DNA of 64,000 bases from Prevotella sp. khp7 (GCF_900109055.1 NZ_FOIV01000002.1:789414-853413), one strand, 5' to 3'; counted from the first letter of the stretch, positions 46,118 through 55,770 are shown. Numbers and translations are program-made. The notes: generated by a model from the sequence alone, not told the origin.

Positions 46118-48103
46118 TCAATCTTTTTTCTCAATCCTGATAGCGAAGCCGCCGCTAGGGGCTAAGTTGATATGGAGCGAACCAGTGGAGCTGACATCCT
46201 GCTGCAGAATGGTCATTGGGTAGGGATTGGTGCGGTAGTCGGCACCAGGACCATCCTGATAGATGACAGCGCGGTAGACGGTATTGGTATCGAGGAAATC
46301 CAAGGGGATGGTCAGTGTGCGTGCCTCGCTATCGGTGGCACCACCCACAAACCAGCGATCGCTGTCACGGTCCTTACGTGCCATCACCAGATAGCGACCT
46401 ATTTGAGCATCGATGACCTTCGATACTGCCCAGTTGGTGGGACACGACTCGATGAAGCTCAAGGCTGGCTGGTACTCGTAATTCTCAATCTCGTCAGCTG
46501 CCATCTGCCAGGGAGTGTAGAGCAGCACATAGAGCGACAGTTGCTTGGCCAGTGTGGATTGTGGATGGGTGGCTGGCACAGCCTTGTTGGTGAAGTTGAA
46601 GATGCCGGGTGTGTAGTCCATCGGACCAGCTAAACCGCGTGTGAAAGGCAGCAGCACTTCGTGGTAGGGGGGATTGCCACCATCCTGACTCCAGGCATTA
46701 TACTCCTGACCGCGCATATCCTCGGTGGCCACCAGGTTGGGATAGGTGCGGCGCAGACCGGTGGGCATGGCACCCTCGTGGTTTACTATCATCAGGTGGT
46801 ATTTGGCTGCAGTCTCAACGACCTTACGGTAGTGGCGGATGCCGTACTGCGAGTGCTGTGTCTCCTTGCCATCGAGCATCATATTGACATAGCCGGTCTT
46901 CACACTATTGATACCCAGACGCTGGTAGAGGGCGAAAGCCGCATCGAGCTGCTGCTCATAGTTGGTAGCCGATCCGCCCGTCTCGTTATGGGCGATGAGG
47001 CGAACGCCTTTCGATGCAGCATAGCGACAGAGCCCCTCCAGGTCATAGTCGGGGTAGGGCTTGGTGAACTTGAAGTGATTGCCAATGCGTGTCCAGTCGC
47101 CATCCCAGCCTTCGTTCCAGCCTTCGACCAGTACGCCCCTGAAGCCGTGTTGTGCGGCAAAGTCGATATAGCGGCGTGTCATCTCTGTGGTGGCTCCATG
47201 CTTGGGACCTTGTGCCCAGGTGTAGTCATTCATGTGCATACCCCACCAGATGCCAATATAACGCCCTGTGTCGAGCCACGAGGTGTCGATCCGACAGGGC
47301 TCGTTGAGGTTGAGGATGAGGCGCGAGGCGATGAGGTCACCAGGTTTTGAACCTACGATAATCGTACGCCAAGGCGACACGAAGGGGGCTTGGGCATAGA
47401 CTTTGACACCCGACTGCCAAGGGGTGAGTGCCGTCAGCAGCTTAGTACCGCGAGGCGTCAGGTTCAGGCTGGCATAGTCGGTGAGGTTGGCCTCGTGGAT
47501 GGCTAAGTAGAGGTTAGGCTTAGCCTCGATGGTGACTGGAGTCGAGACGGTGTCCTTGCGGCTGACGGGGGTCTTGGTGTACAGCGCCTCGTAGTACACG
47601 GTGCCATTGGTGGGTTGCGACCACATCTGTGCATCCCAAGGCAGGTTGAACTCTGTGAGCTCGTCCATTATCTCAAACTGTTTGAGATGGGGCTGCAGGG
47701 GGAACTCGTAGCGGAATCCGATGCCGTCGTCAAACACGCGGAACACCACGTTGAGCAGGCGTTTCAGTCCTTTCTTCTCCTGCAGACGCATACGCAACTC
47801 GTTATAGTGGTTGCGCACAAAGCGCTCCTCGCCCCATGGCTGCTCCCATGTCTCGTTCTTCGTGTCGCGCTGGAAACCAACGATGCGGAAGTTTCCGCTG
47901 AGCAGCCCTTGGCTCAGTTGGAAACCAAGGTTGGAGGGGTTGATGACAGGCTCGCTGCCACGCGACAACTGGTAGTAGGCCTGTCCCTGCCTGACGCCTG
48001 CAGAAAGCGTGAGTTTGCCATCAGGCGAACTGACGGTTTCGACCGATTTGGCTGTTGCTGACAGCGAGAGGATGGTGATGAGTAATAGGATCGTTTTCTT
48101 CAT
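46118..48103 (-). CDS. GH97 alpha-glucosidase, SusB-type
   Basis: 661 residues from the ATG at 48103 (signal peptide KKTILLLITILSLSATA); an ATG at 48109 overlapping the upstream stop as ATGA is also possible. GH97 N-terminal beta sandwich (about 22-270), TIM barrel (about 275-560) and C-terminal beta domain. The calcium and catalytic Glu set of inverting SusB is complete: E204 (IHEAN), E374 (AHNETG), E443 (NHEGAMPTG), E461 and E467 (EDMRGQEY); the 69-residue spacing from E374 to E443 equals that between SusB E439 and E508. This argues for an inverting alpha-glucosidase rather than a retaining alpha-galactosidase. Last gene of the PUL 3 operon; trims alpha-glucooligosaccharides in the periplasm. 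Confidence 0.92.
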   Translation of the reverse strand: MKKTILLLITILSLSATAKSVETVSSPDGKLTLSAGVRQGQAYYQLSRGSEPVINPSNLGFQLSQGLLSGNFRIVGFQRDTKNETWEQPWGEERFVRNHYNELRMRLQEKKGLKRLLNVVFRVFDDGIGFRYEFPLQPHLKQFEIMDELTEFNLPWDAQMWSQPTNGTVYYEALYTKTPVSRKDTVSTPVTIEAKPNLYLAIHEANLTDYASLNLTPRGTKLLTALTPWQSGVKVYAQAPFVSPWRTIIVGSKPGDLIASRLILNLNEPCRIDTSWLDTGRYIGIWWGMHMNDYTWAQGPKHGATTEMTRRYIDFAAQHGFRGVLVEGWNEGWDGDWTRIGNHFKFTKPYPDYDLEGLCRYAASKGVRLIAHNETGGSATNYEQQLDAAFALYQRLGINSVKTGYVNMMLDGKETQHSQYGIRHYRKVVETAAKYHLMIVNHEGAMPTGLRRTYPNLVATEDMRGQEYNAWSQDGGNPPYHEVLLPFTRGLAGPMDYTPGIFNFTNKAVPATHPQSTLAKQLSLYVLLYTPWQMAADEIENYEYQPALSFIESCPTNWAVSKVIDAQIGRYLVMARKDRDSDRWFVGGATDSEARTLTIPLDFLDTNTVYRAVIYQDGPGADYRTNPYPMTILQQDVSSTGSLHINLAPSGGFAIRIEKKD

Positions 48104-48105
48104 AA

Positions 48106-49308
48106 TCATTCGAGTGTTTTGATGATCTCCTCAGCCTTCGCAGGTTGCATGGCTGCCAAGAATGCGTAGGCCTTGGCTACCTGAGTGTCGTTCGGCTTCG
48201 ACTTGCGGAGCTGATACCAGCGCAGGATGAGCGCCAGATGGGCCTCCGTACAGTTGACGCCCGAGAACGTTTGAAGCAGAGTGAGGTATTGATATTTGTA
48301 TTGTGTGGTTGGCTCGATGGTAGTGCCCTCTCCATAATCGTTCCAGGTGCTCACCTGCAACCAGTTGAGACCTGCACTCTTTGCTGCCTCTAACTGTCGC
48401 TTGAACAGGGCACCATTCTCCCTATCGTAGGTGGTATAGCCGTTACCCTGTCCGAACTGCTTATAGACATCCCAGAACCCAGGCATGGCACCACCGATGG
48501 TCCAGCCTTGATACTGGCTGTAGTCGGGGGTAGGATTGACCCACAGGAACTCGCCTGCAGGCGTACCGAAATTGCTGGTATGACCATTGAGCACCACTAC
48601 CTCGACATCGCCTAAGGGATTGGTGATATACTGCCAGTTAGCCGCACCTGTCACGCGGGCTGGTCCGAACATCAGCAGCACAGGCTTATTGTTGTGCTTG
48701 GCATAACTATCCTTGTTCATATAGTTACTCTTGATAAACCGCATGTCGGTACGACCTTGGTCCTTGGCGTCATCAGTCTGAGGGAACACACCTGTGGCAA
48801 GCGCGGTTTGTTCGTCGTAGCAGAGAGCGAACTCCATGCCGGCTTTGGTGATGGCGCTGACCATTTTCTTGGTGTTGGCGGCAATGGTACCGAAATCGTT
48901 CTTGCCCGATTCACCCATGTAGTCGATGATGACACCATCCAGTCCGGCGTATTTCATCAGCAGACACTGGTAGTCGAGTATGGCTTCATCGTCGGAGGCG
49001 TAGGCGCCTGTCAGTGGTTCGTAGTGACTCGCCAGATTGCTCTTGTCGCTCTTTAGGGAGTTGGCACTCATTGTCCAGTGATTCCACACACCAGAGGCAG
49101 TAGGCTTGACAAACCACGGCATATAGTGGGCATAGAGCTTCATGGAGATGGCTTTCGTCGGCTGGACAGGGGCGCCTGGCTCCTCATCTACAATGACTGG
49201 CGGGGTGGGTGGTGGTTCGGGACCGTCGCTGCTACCACTGCCCCCACATGCCGCCCATAGGCTGCATGCGGAGAGTAGTATGGTATATAAAAACATGTTC
49301 TTTTTCAT
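48106..49308 (-). CDS. GH71-like surface lipoprotein glycanase, PUL 3
   Basis: 400 residues. Lipobox WAAC (Cys21) followed by a Gly/Ser and Pro-rich linker (about 22-50). The catalytic domain starts with YAHYMPWF (GH71/99 signature) and ends with STWNDYGEGTTIEP, where D324 and E327 match the Asp-Glu pair in WNDYGE of GH71 alpha-1,3-glucanases, rather than the Glu-Glu pair of GH99. A C-terminal helical tail follows (about 345-400). With SusB-type GH97 and a SusR-like regulator in the same locus, an endo-acting surface alpha-glucanase, perhaps alpha-1,3-specific, is the best guess. One base separates it from susD. Confidence 0.8.
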   Translation of the reverse strand: MKKNMFLYTILLSACSLWAACGGSGSSDGPEPPPTPPVIVDEEPGAPVQPTKAISMKLYAHYMPWFVKPTASGVWNHWTMSANSLKSDKSNLASHYEPLTGAYASDDEAILDYQCLLMKYAGLDGVIIDYMGESGKNDFGTIAANTKKMVSAITKAGMEFALCYDEQTALATGVFPQTDDAKDQGRTDMRFIKSNYMNKDSYAKHNNKPVLLMFGPARVTGAANWQYITNPLGDVEVVVLNGHTSNFGTPAGEFLWVNPTPDYSQYQGWTIGGAMPGFWDVYKQFGQGNGYTTYDRENGALFKRQLEAAKSAGLNWLQVSTWNDYGEGTTIEPTTQYKYQYLTLLQTFSGVNCTEAHLALILRWYQLRKSKPNDTQVAKAYAFLAAMQPAKAEEIIKTLE

Positions 49309-49309
49309 A

Positions 49310-50842
49310 TTAATAGCCGGGGTTCTGAACCAGATTGGGGTTCTTTTCCATTTCTACACGAGGGATGGGGAAAAGGCCTGTGTGATGATCGGCAGGGTCT
49401 TCCTCCTTGTTCCACCACGACTTGAAGAAGGTGCCGAAGCGGATGTTTACATTGCGGCGCAGACCCTCGAATACGAACTCATGCTTCCACTCATTGTCGA
49501 TGGCATCGAGTGTCAGACTGGTAAGTCCCTCAACATTGGCACGGGCGCGCACCCTGTTGATATAGCTCAGAGCGGTCTGTGTGTCGCCCAGACGGAAGTA
49601 GCACTCGGCCTGCATCATCAGAATCTCGGCATAGCGCATCAGCACCCAGTCGTTGTCGCGCTCCCACTGGTCGTTCACGCTCCACTCATACTTGTCGAGA
49701 CGTACGCCTTCGTTCTGCTTGGCATTGGTGAAGTTCTCGATATCCTCGGTATAGTTCAGAGGCTCGCCATTCTCCATCAGTACATTGCTGCCATCCTTGG
49801 CATTTTTCTGCTGACCGATCATCAGGCAGTTGCGACGCACATCGCCCTCTTCGAACGACGAGTAGAGGCCTGGTTGGCCACAGATACCATTGCCACTCCA
49901 CTGCCAGTTACCATCAGGCGAGAAAGCGTACTTCTGGTTGTAGTGATACGACATGGAAGCCAGATAGTTGCCCACGGTGCCCTGGGCGTGGTCGTACTGG
50001 ATGGCAAAGATAATCTCCTTCGACTTCTCGTTCTCGATATAGAAGTTGGCCTTGTAGGTGCCTTCGAGGGTATAGCCCTGCACTTTCTCACAGGCGTTCA
50101 GACAGTCCTGCCAACGGGCCTGACCGGTATAGACCTCGGCATTGAGATACAGACGGGCCAGCAGCGTGTTGGCCACATTCTGGGTGAAGCGTCCGTAGAT
50201 GATGTCCGAAGGCAGCGAGGGCAGCACCTCCTTTAACTCGCTTTCAACAAAGTTGAATACCTCCTGGCGTGAAGCGTTCTTGGGTAGCTCGCTGGTGTTG
50301 AAGTCCTTCATGATGGGCACATTGCCGAAATTATCGAGCAGATTATAGTAATAGTAAGCGCGCAGACCTCTGAGCTCGGCCTCGGCCGATTTCTTGGCGG
50401 CTGCAGGAATCTCTGTCTGATCGACCTGACTCAATACGGCATTGATCTTAGAGATGCCTACGAAGTTGTAGCGCCAGATGGAGGTGACACCATCATTATC
50501 GGACGTCCAGGTGTGGAACTGCAGTTCCTGATAGCGACCACCATCGTACCAGTCGGAACCACGGGTGGGGATACAAGCCTCGTCGCTGGCGCATTCGGCT
50601 GTGAAGAATACGTATTCGCAGGTAGGATAGCAGTTGATGCCATTGCCCTCGTCGGTACCAGAGCCATAGCCGCGCAGGGTTGCGTAGGCACTGTTGACAA
50701 ACGACTCGGCCAGAATAGAACTCTTGTCGCCCTTGAAATCATCTATCGTCAGTTTGTCGTACAGATGCTCGTCAAGGTTTGTACATGCACTCAGTGCAAA
50801 AGCCGATGCACAAAGTGCAGAAATAATATATCTTGCTTTCAT
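49310..50842 (-). CDS. SusD/RagB-like surface lipoprotein, PUL 3
   Basis: 510 residues. Lipobox ALSAC followed by TNLDEHLYD. SusD motifs: RGLRAYYYYNLLDNFGNVP, RYAEILMMQAECYFRLG, EFVFEGLRRNVNIRFG and the C-terminal PIPRVEMEKNPNLVQNPGY. Binds the imported glycan with the SusC encoded 29 bases upstream. The next gene begins one base after its stop. Confidence 0.93.
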   Translation of the reverse strand: MKARYIISALCASAFALSACTNLDEHLYDKLTIDDFKGDKSSILAESFVNSAYATLRGYGSGTDEGNGINCYPTCEYVFFTAECASDEACIPTRGSDWYDGGRYQELQFHTWTSDNDGVTSIWRYNFVGISKINAVLSQVDQTEIPAAAKKSAEAELRGLRAYYYYNLLDNFGNVPIMKDFNTSELPKNASRQEVFNFVESELKEVLPSLPSDIIYGRFTQNVANTLLARLYLNAEVYTGQARWQDCLNACEKVQGYTLEGTYKANFYIENEKSKEIIFAIQYDHAQGTVGNYLASMSYHYNQKYAFSPDGNWQWSGNGICGQPGLYSSFEEGDVRRNCLMIGQQKNAKDGSNVLMENGEPLNYTEDIENFTNAKQNEGVRLDKYEWSVNDQWERDNDWVLMRYAEILMMQAECYFRLGDTQTALSYINRVRARANVEGLTSLTLDAIDNEWKHEFVFEGLRRNVNIRFGTFFKSWWNKEEDPADHHTGLFPIPRVEMEKNPNLVQNPGY

Positions 50843-50871
50843 AATTGTTTTGAATCTTTATTTGTTTCATG

Positions 50872-53787
50872 TTAGAAGCTTACGTTCACACCAACAGAGA
50901 CGGTACGTGGACGAGGATAAGAATTGAACTTATCGATACCTGGGTCGTTGAGTACATTGTCTGGAATCTGTACTTCGGGGTCAAGCCCTTTGTAACCAGT
51001 CAGGCAGAACAGATTCTCGCCAGTGACAAAAAGGCGCAGCCGACTGAGCCCTAATGCCTTAGGATTGGGCATCGTGTAGCCGAGGGTGATGCTCTGCAAG
51101 CGGAAGAAAGAACCGTTCTCGATAAAGTAATCAGAGTATTTGGGGGCCTCTGTAATACCGCTGGTCATGCAGTCGTCGAGCACGTTCTGTGAGGGGAAAC
51201 GGTTGGGGTCGAACAGTACCATGCGGGTGGCATTGAGAATTTTCTGACCGAACATGCCATAGCCGGCAACCGACAGGTCGAAGTTTCGGTAGGCCACATT
51301 GATGGCCAAGCCAACGTTCCACTTGGGCTGAGCTGATCCCAGATATTCATTGATAGGATTACCATCGGCATCTGTGTTCAGAATGTAGTGGCCGTCGGCA
51401 TCGATACCTAAACACTTGGGACCCCAGAAAGCGCCTGCAGGGTAGCCCTCGCGTATGGTCTGGGCATACATGTTCGACATGCCGCTCAAGCCATGGAGTG
51501 AACCAGCCTGAAGTCCTACAGCCTCATACTGGTCGTTAGAAAGTTTGGTAATCTCCTGCTTGTTGTACGATGCTGATGCATTGACGTCGATTGTCCAGTC
51601 CTTGGTGCGGATCACGTTATAGCCGAGGGTCAGCTCGAAACCTTTGTTCTCCATGTCGCCTACGTTGGCAAGCATAGTGCCGTAAGGGTATGGTGGCTGG
51701 GGTACAGGGTAGGTCCACAGCAGGTCGCTGGTCTTCTTGTAATACAGCTCCAGACTACCATGCAGCTTGTTGAACATGGCGAAGTCGATACCGATATTCC
51801 ACTGGGCTGTTTCCTCCCACTTCAGGTCGGGATTTGGGTTCTGGTTTTGGGCGTAGGTGTTCTTCCACAGCCCGGTAGTCGCATTCTTGGTGATACCGGC
51901 AATGCCGATGGTGGCCAGCGACTTGTATTCGCCGATACCATCCTGGTTACCAGTGATACCAAAGCCTGCGCGGAGTTTCAGATTGTCGAGCCACGACTTG
52001 CTGCTCTCCATGAACGGCTCGTTGCTGATGCGCCATGCCAGTGAAACAGATGGGAAGGTACCCCACTTGTGGTTATCTCCGAATCGTGAGCTACCATCGC
52101 GACGCAGGGTGGCTGTCAGCATGTATTTGTTGTCGAGGGTATAGTTCACACGTCCGAAGAACGAGATCAGGGTTGCCTCGCCTTTGTAACTATAGACATC
52201 CCCCTGCTTGTAATCAGTACCTGCTGCCAGGTTGTTATACAGGAAGGCATCGGTATCAAAGCCGGAACGGGTAGAACCGAATCCTTCGTAGATATTATTC
52301 AGATAGGAATAACCTGCCATCAGGTTGAGGTGATGGATGTCTGCAAACTGTTTGCCGTAAGTCAGATAGGTCTCCAACTGCTTGTTGGTGTAGTCGGCAT
52401 AGGTGCGCTGTCCCCAGCCGTTCATGCTCTGTCCTTCCAATCGGGCATAGGTAGGCTTGTAGATGCCTCCCTTTGTGGAATTCTGTTCGTACGAGCCGTT
52501 AACGGTGTACTTCAAACCATCGATAATGTCGAGCTCGGCTTTGAGGTAGGCGAGGAAACGATGACGCTTCTGGTCGTCACTGCGATTGCTGTTCAGCTCT
52601 ACAGGATTCTCTGTGTTCAGACCTGCCAGCTGTGCAAACGAACCGTCAGGATTATGGACGGGGAAGGTGGGGTTGACATTGGTCATGCGTTCAAAGATAC
52701 GTGTGTCGATGGGGTGCCAGCTGTCGAAGTTGGCATTGATGCCTTCGTCCAGACGCAGACGCCCCTGCCAACCAATCTGATAGGCTGTCAGTGAGCCAGC
52801 CAAACGGTTCATGTTGCTACGCTCAATGACACCCTGATTGTTGTTATAGGTGACTGACGCACGATAGCCGCTCTGTTTCTTCGAGTTGCTGAAAGAGATA
52901 TTATGCGAGTGGGAGATAGCTGTGCGGAGCAGCTCGTCCTGATAATCCACATCGGCACCAAAATCGTTGGCATTGAGTACGTTGTTGCTACGGACATAAC
53001 TGCGCCACTGATTGGCTGAGAGCAAATCGAGCTTGGATGCTGCCTGTGCAAAGGCAACATAGCCGTTGTACTGAATAGAGCTCTGTTCTACATCACCGCC
53101 CTGACGATTGGTGGTGACGATGATGACACCATTGGCACCACGGCTACCATAGATGGCTGCGGCTGAGGCATCCTTCAGAATATCCATCGATACAATTTCT
53201 GTAGGCTGAACCGAGTTGATATCGGCACCAGCAATACCATCGATGACAACCAGTGGACCGTTGGAGGCAGAGAGTGAGGTACCACCACGTAGGCGGATGC
53301 TGGCACCAGCCTCAGGCGCACCTGACGACTGTACGATGCTCAGACCTGCCACCTTACCTTGCAGCAGCTGCTCTGTTGAGGTGATGACGCCTTGTTTCAT
53401 ATCCTTGGCACTGACCGATGCGATAGAACCCGTCAGGTCGCTTTTGCGCATGGTACCATAACCGATACCTACGACGATGGTCTCATCAAGAACTTTGGCA
53501 TCCTCCTGCAGAACAATCTGCATGTTCTGTGCAGCCTTGACCTGCTGAGTGAGATAGCCTACGTATGAGATTTCGAGCGTGCTGCTTTTGGCGCAGTTGA
53601 TGGAGAATTGGCCTTCGGCATTGGTGATGACGCCAGCTGCCGACTGTCCTACCACTCTGATGGTGGCACCAATGAGGGGCTCTTGATTGTTGTCAACGAC
53701 TTTGCCGTTGACCGTTATATTCTGTGCTTTTGCACTGTGGCAGACCATTAATAAGGCTGTCACAATCATAAATAGATATCGTTTCAT
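50872..53787 (-). CDS. SusC-like TonB-dependent transporter, PUL 3
   Basis: 971 residues from the ATG at 53787, the start of the signal peptide (MKRYLFMIVTALLMVCHSAKAQ); a TTG seven codons earlier is less likely. CarboxypepD_reg-like domain (about 25-100), TonB-box region DETIVVGIGYGTMRK, plug with PLVVIDGIAG and DILKDASAAAIYG, barrel ending VSVGVNVSF. Shorter than the other three SusC proteins of the window. Imports the PUL 3 oligosaccharide, probably an alpha-glucan fragment given its enzyme neighbours. Confidence 0.93.
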   Translation of the reverse strand: MKRYLFMIVTALLMVCHSAKAQNITVNGKVVDNNQEPLIGATIRVVGQSAAGVITNAEGQFSINCAKSSTLEISYVGYLTQQVKAAQNMQIVLQEDAKVLDETIVVGIGYGTMRKSDLTGSIASVSAKDMKQGVITSTEQLLQGKVAGLSIVQSSGAPEAGASIRLRGGTSLSASNGPLVVIDGIAGADINSVQPTEIVSMDILKDASAAAIYGSRGANGVIIVTTNRQGGDVEQSSIQYNGYVAFAQAASKLDLLSANQWRSYVRSNNVLNANDFGADVDYQDELLRTAISHSHNISFSNSKKQSGYRASVTYNNNQGVIERSNMNRLAGSLTAYQIGWQGRLRLDEGINANFDSWHPIDTRIFERMTNVNPTFPVHNPDGSFAQLAGLNTENPVELNSNRSDDQKRHRFLAYLKAELDIIDGLKYTVNGSYEQNSTKGGIYKPTYARLEGQSMNGWGQRTYADYTNKQLETYLTYGKQFADIHHLNLMAGYSYLNNIYEGFGSTRSGFDTDAFLYNNLAAGTDYKQGDVYSYKGEATLISFFGRVNYTLDNKYMLTATLRRDGSSRFGDNHKWGTFPSVSLAWRISNEPFMESSKSWLDNLKLRAGFGITGNQDGIGEYKSLATIGIAGITKNATTGLWKNTYAQNQNPNPDLKWEETAQWNIGIDFAMFNKLHGSLELYYKKTSDLLWTYPVPQPPYPYGTMLANVGDMENKGFELTLGYNVIRTKDWTIDVNASASYNKQEITKLSNDQYEAVGLQAGSLHGLSGMSNMYAQTIREGYPAGAFWGPKCLGIDADGHYILNTDADGNPINEYLGSAQPKWNVGLAINVAYRNFDLSVAGYGMFGQKILNATRMVLFDPNRFPSQNVLDDCMTSGITEAPKYSDYFIENGSFFRLQSITLGYTMPNPKALGLSRLRLFVTGENLFCLTGYKGLDPEVQIPDNVLNDPGIDKFNSYPRPRTVSVGVNVSF

Positions 53788-53808
53788 ATGATTCTCTTTT
53801 TTTTGCAA

Positions 53809-55071
53809 TTAATCCTCTGTGGGCACTTGTATGATTCTCTTTTCTACAGGTGTTCCGTCTTCTTTCTGTATCTCAATCTCGATTTCTGAAGCAGTCATGC
53901 CACTAAACTCATCAGTCAGGTTCAGGGTGACTGTTCGTTTGTCACGAACGCCTGGAATCTCACCTGTTAATGTCTTGCTGCCTGCCCTGATGATATACTT
54001 CAATTCGCCAGCATTGCGCTCATTGTACTGTCGTGTCAGCGTGATGATATCTTTCGGCGTGAACTTGGTGGGGAAGATACCGAATACAGGATCTGGATAG
54101 GGAACTGCAGCACCTGCCTTCTGACTCTTGTCACCACTATTAGGACCCCAGTCAGGATTACCTTCGCCATTGGGCTGAACCTTGACTACGAGGTAGCAGA
54201 TATTCTCCAGTTCATAAGCAGAACGGGTGTCGGCATCGGCCAGAATGGTGGGGAGAATCTCATCGCCATCACCAGGGTTGGTGGCAAAATAATCGCCTGG
54301 TACACCAATATTCCATACCCAGTAGCCATTGGTCAGCTGCTTCACTTTTACTTTCTCCAAGCACTTGGGGCGCCAGGTGTTCAGTTGTTGCTGAACCTCC
54401 CAGTCGTTCAAACCTGCATGGGTTCCAAACTGGATGAAATCGGCATCCTGAGCCACCTCGTTCATGGTGCGTCCGCCAATGGTAAACAGGTCGCCATTGA
54501 ATACTACCGTCAGAGGATCGTTCAACGTGAAGAGTTCCTTGAATCCCTGTGCCTTGATGCCGCTATAGAATTTGACATCCTGGCCTGATTCAGCAAAGTC
54601 GGTCCACTCAGAACGGGAGTCTGGTGCTTGGAAAACATCGCTTTCTTCGCTTCCATCCTTCGTTTTCAGTCGGCACCAGAATCCTGGCCAGTCGGCTGTC
54701 TGGCAATAGTTGTACACTTCTTGCTCGCTCATGCTCGAAGCACCGCTTGAGAAGTATTTCGTGGGGACCATCGTCATCGTATAGATGTTGTCGCCCTGAT
54801 AGGTCAGTTTGGCAAAGTCGGATGAGTTCTCCCAATTGCCAGCATCAGGCTCTGAGGGATTCCAACACCAGAGATAGAGGTCGACACCTTCCTTAAAGCC
54901 GGCATCGTTCATGTCGAAATAGAAGGTTACTTCTTCGTCAACCGAGAAAACGGCTGGTATAGTCCACATTCTCTGAGGACCACCATGGTCAATAGTTTGT
55001 GCTGTTCCTGCCATTGATGCAAGTAGAAAACCTGTCAATAGTATGATATTCTTGATGCAATTCTTTTTCAT
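53809..55071 (-). CDS. Secreted PUL 3 protein of unknown function, SusE-like position
   Basis: 420 residues with a cleavable signal peptide (ending AGTAQ) and no lipobox Cys, so not a lipoprotein. The mature part has two halves: a Trp-rich beta domain (about 25-160, with YLWCWNPSEPD) and a repeat-like second domain (about 175-300), then a final beta domain (about 340-420). No catalytic motif is recognised. The pattern is that of carbohydrate-binding sandwich domains such as those in SusE/SusF or alpha-glucan-binding modules. The gene lies 15 bases behind a DUF5004 gene and 21 bases before susC. Lack of a lipid anchor is odd for a surface binder. Confidence 0.65.
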   Translation of the reverse strand: MKKNCIKNIILLTGFLLASMAGTAQTIDHGGPQRMWTIPAVFSVDEEVTFYFDMNDAGFKEGVDLYLWCWNPSEPDAGNWENSSDFAKLTYQGDNIYTMTMVPTKYFSSGASSMSEQEVYNYCQTADWPGFWCRLKTKDGSEESDVFQAPDSRSEWTDFAESGQDVKFYSGIKAQGFKELFTLNDPLTVVFNGDLFTIGGRTMNEVAQDADFIQFGTHAGLNDWEVQQQLNTWRPKCLEKVKVKQLTNGYWVWNIGVPGDYFATNPGDGDEILPTILADADTRSAYELENICYLVVKVQPNGEGNPDWGPNSGDKSQKAGAAVPYPDPVFGIFPTKFTPKDIITLTRQYNERNAGELKYIIRAGSKTLTGEIPGVRDKRTVTLNLTDEFSGMTASEIEIEIQKEDGTPVEKRIIQVPTED

Positions 55072-55086
55072 AATAGCATTTTTATT

Positions 55087-55581
55087 TTATTCAACGGGTG
55101 ATAGTGAGTATTTATAGGATAGGAAAGATTTGCCTTCTGAGGTTCGTGATAATTGGAAACCTAGTTCAGGGGTAGCACCAGGTGTGCTGGTAATGGTCAA
55201 TTTTACGTTTCCTTCACTGCCTTTAAGAAGTAACTGGGTTGCCTCGCCTGTTGATTTTACATAATTGTTGTCTAACTCCCATGTGCCTGTGGTGGGGAGT
55301 AGTTTGGGCGCATTTCCTGTTACGGAAAACTGCCCACCTTCTGACAGGTTGATACAGAATGTGTCGAAACCAAGTAGATTCGTTAGCGCCATCTCGTTGC
55401 CGCTTGTCTCATCTACTTGTGTGATGGAGTTGAGCATCCAGTTGCCACCAACCTTCTCTGTGAGTTTGATTGGGTCTACATAGGAACCGTCCTCCATGGT
55501 GCTGCATGACGACAACATCAGCATCGGAAGCGTTGCTACTGTTAAGGCGAATGCTCTGATTAATCTTTTTTCTGTTCTCAT
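55087..55581 (-). CDS. DUF5004-like lipoprotein, first gene of the PUL 3 operon
   Basis: 164 residues from the ATG at 55581; the frame is open 51 bases further but lacks a signal peptide there. Lipobox LSSC followed by STMEDGS. The mature part (KLTEKVGGNWMLNSITQV, then TFCINLSEGGQFSV and GTWELDNN) is a lipocalin-like beta barrel as in DUF5004 family proteins, which are typically small Bacteroidota lipoproteins. Role unknown; being first in the operon next to susC suggests ligand binding at the surface or in the periplasm. Confidence 0.72.
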   Translation of the reverse strand: MRTEKRLIRAFALTVATLPMLMLSSCSTMEDGSYVDPIKLTEKVGGNWMLNSITQVDETSGNEMALTNLLGFDTFCINLSEGGQFSVTGNAPKLLPTTGTWELDNNYVKSTGEATQLLLKGSEGNVKLTITSTPGATPELGFQLSRTSEGKSFLSYKYSLSPVE

Positions 55582-55629
55582 TTCTTTTAAGTTTTTAGAG
55601 TGAATGAACTTAGTTAAAAATTGTCGGTG

Positions 55630-55637
55630 CAAAATTA
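55630..55637 (-). promoter_or_regulatory. -7 promoter box of the PUL 3 operon
   Basis: Minus-strand TAATTTTG, 48 bases upstream of the DUF5004 ATG. No -33 TTG at the normal distance, in line with activator dependence. Confidence 0.5.
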
Positions 55638-55727
55638 CGACAAATGAGAACTGAAGGTATTAAATATTATGGATTGTATTATGAAAAAAAAGCGGTAAAA
55701 AAGTTAAGTAGTTGAATATGAGCTATT

Positions 55728-55746
55728 TAATATTTTTATAATATTA
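55728..55746 (-). terminator. AT-rich hairpin behind the SusR-like gene
   Basis: TAATATT (55728-55734) and AATATTA (55740-55746) form a perfect 7-bp stem with a 5-base loop, 24 bases past the stop codon of the SusR-like gene. All A/T, so weak as a terminator; it could also be part of the operator region for the PUL 3 promoter. Confidence 0.3.
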
Positions 55747-55770
55747 GATTTGTATTAAAGAAATATGAAG

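Noticed and set aside
46661..47350. A 229-codon plus-strand frame over the GH97 gene
   Set aside because: Antisense to conserved GH97 active-site sequence; no independent support.
49142..50236. A 364-codon plus-strand frame over the GH71-like and susD genes
   Set aside because: Spans two real minus-strand genes and their boundary; no family features.
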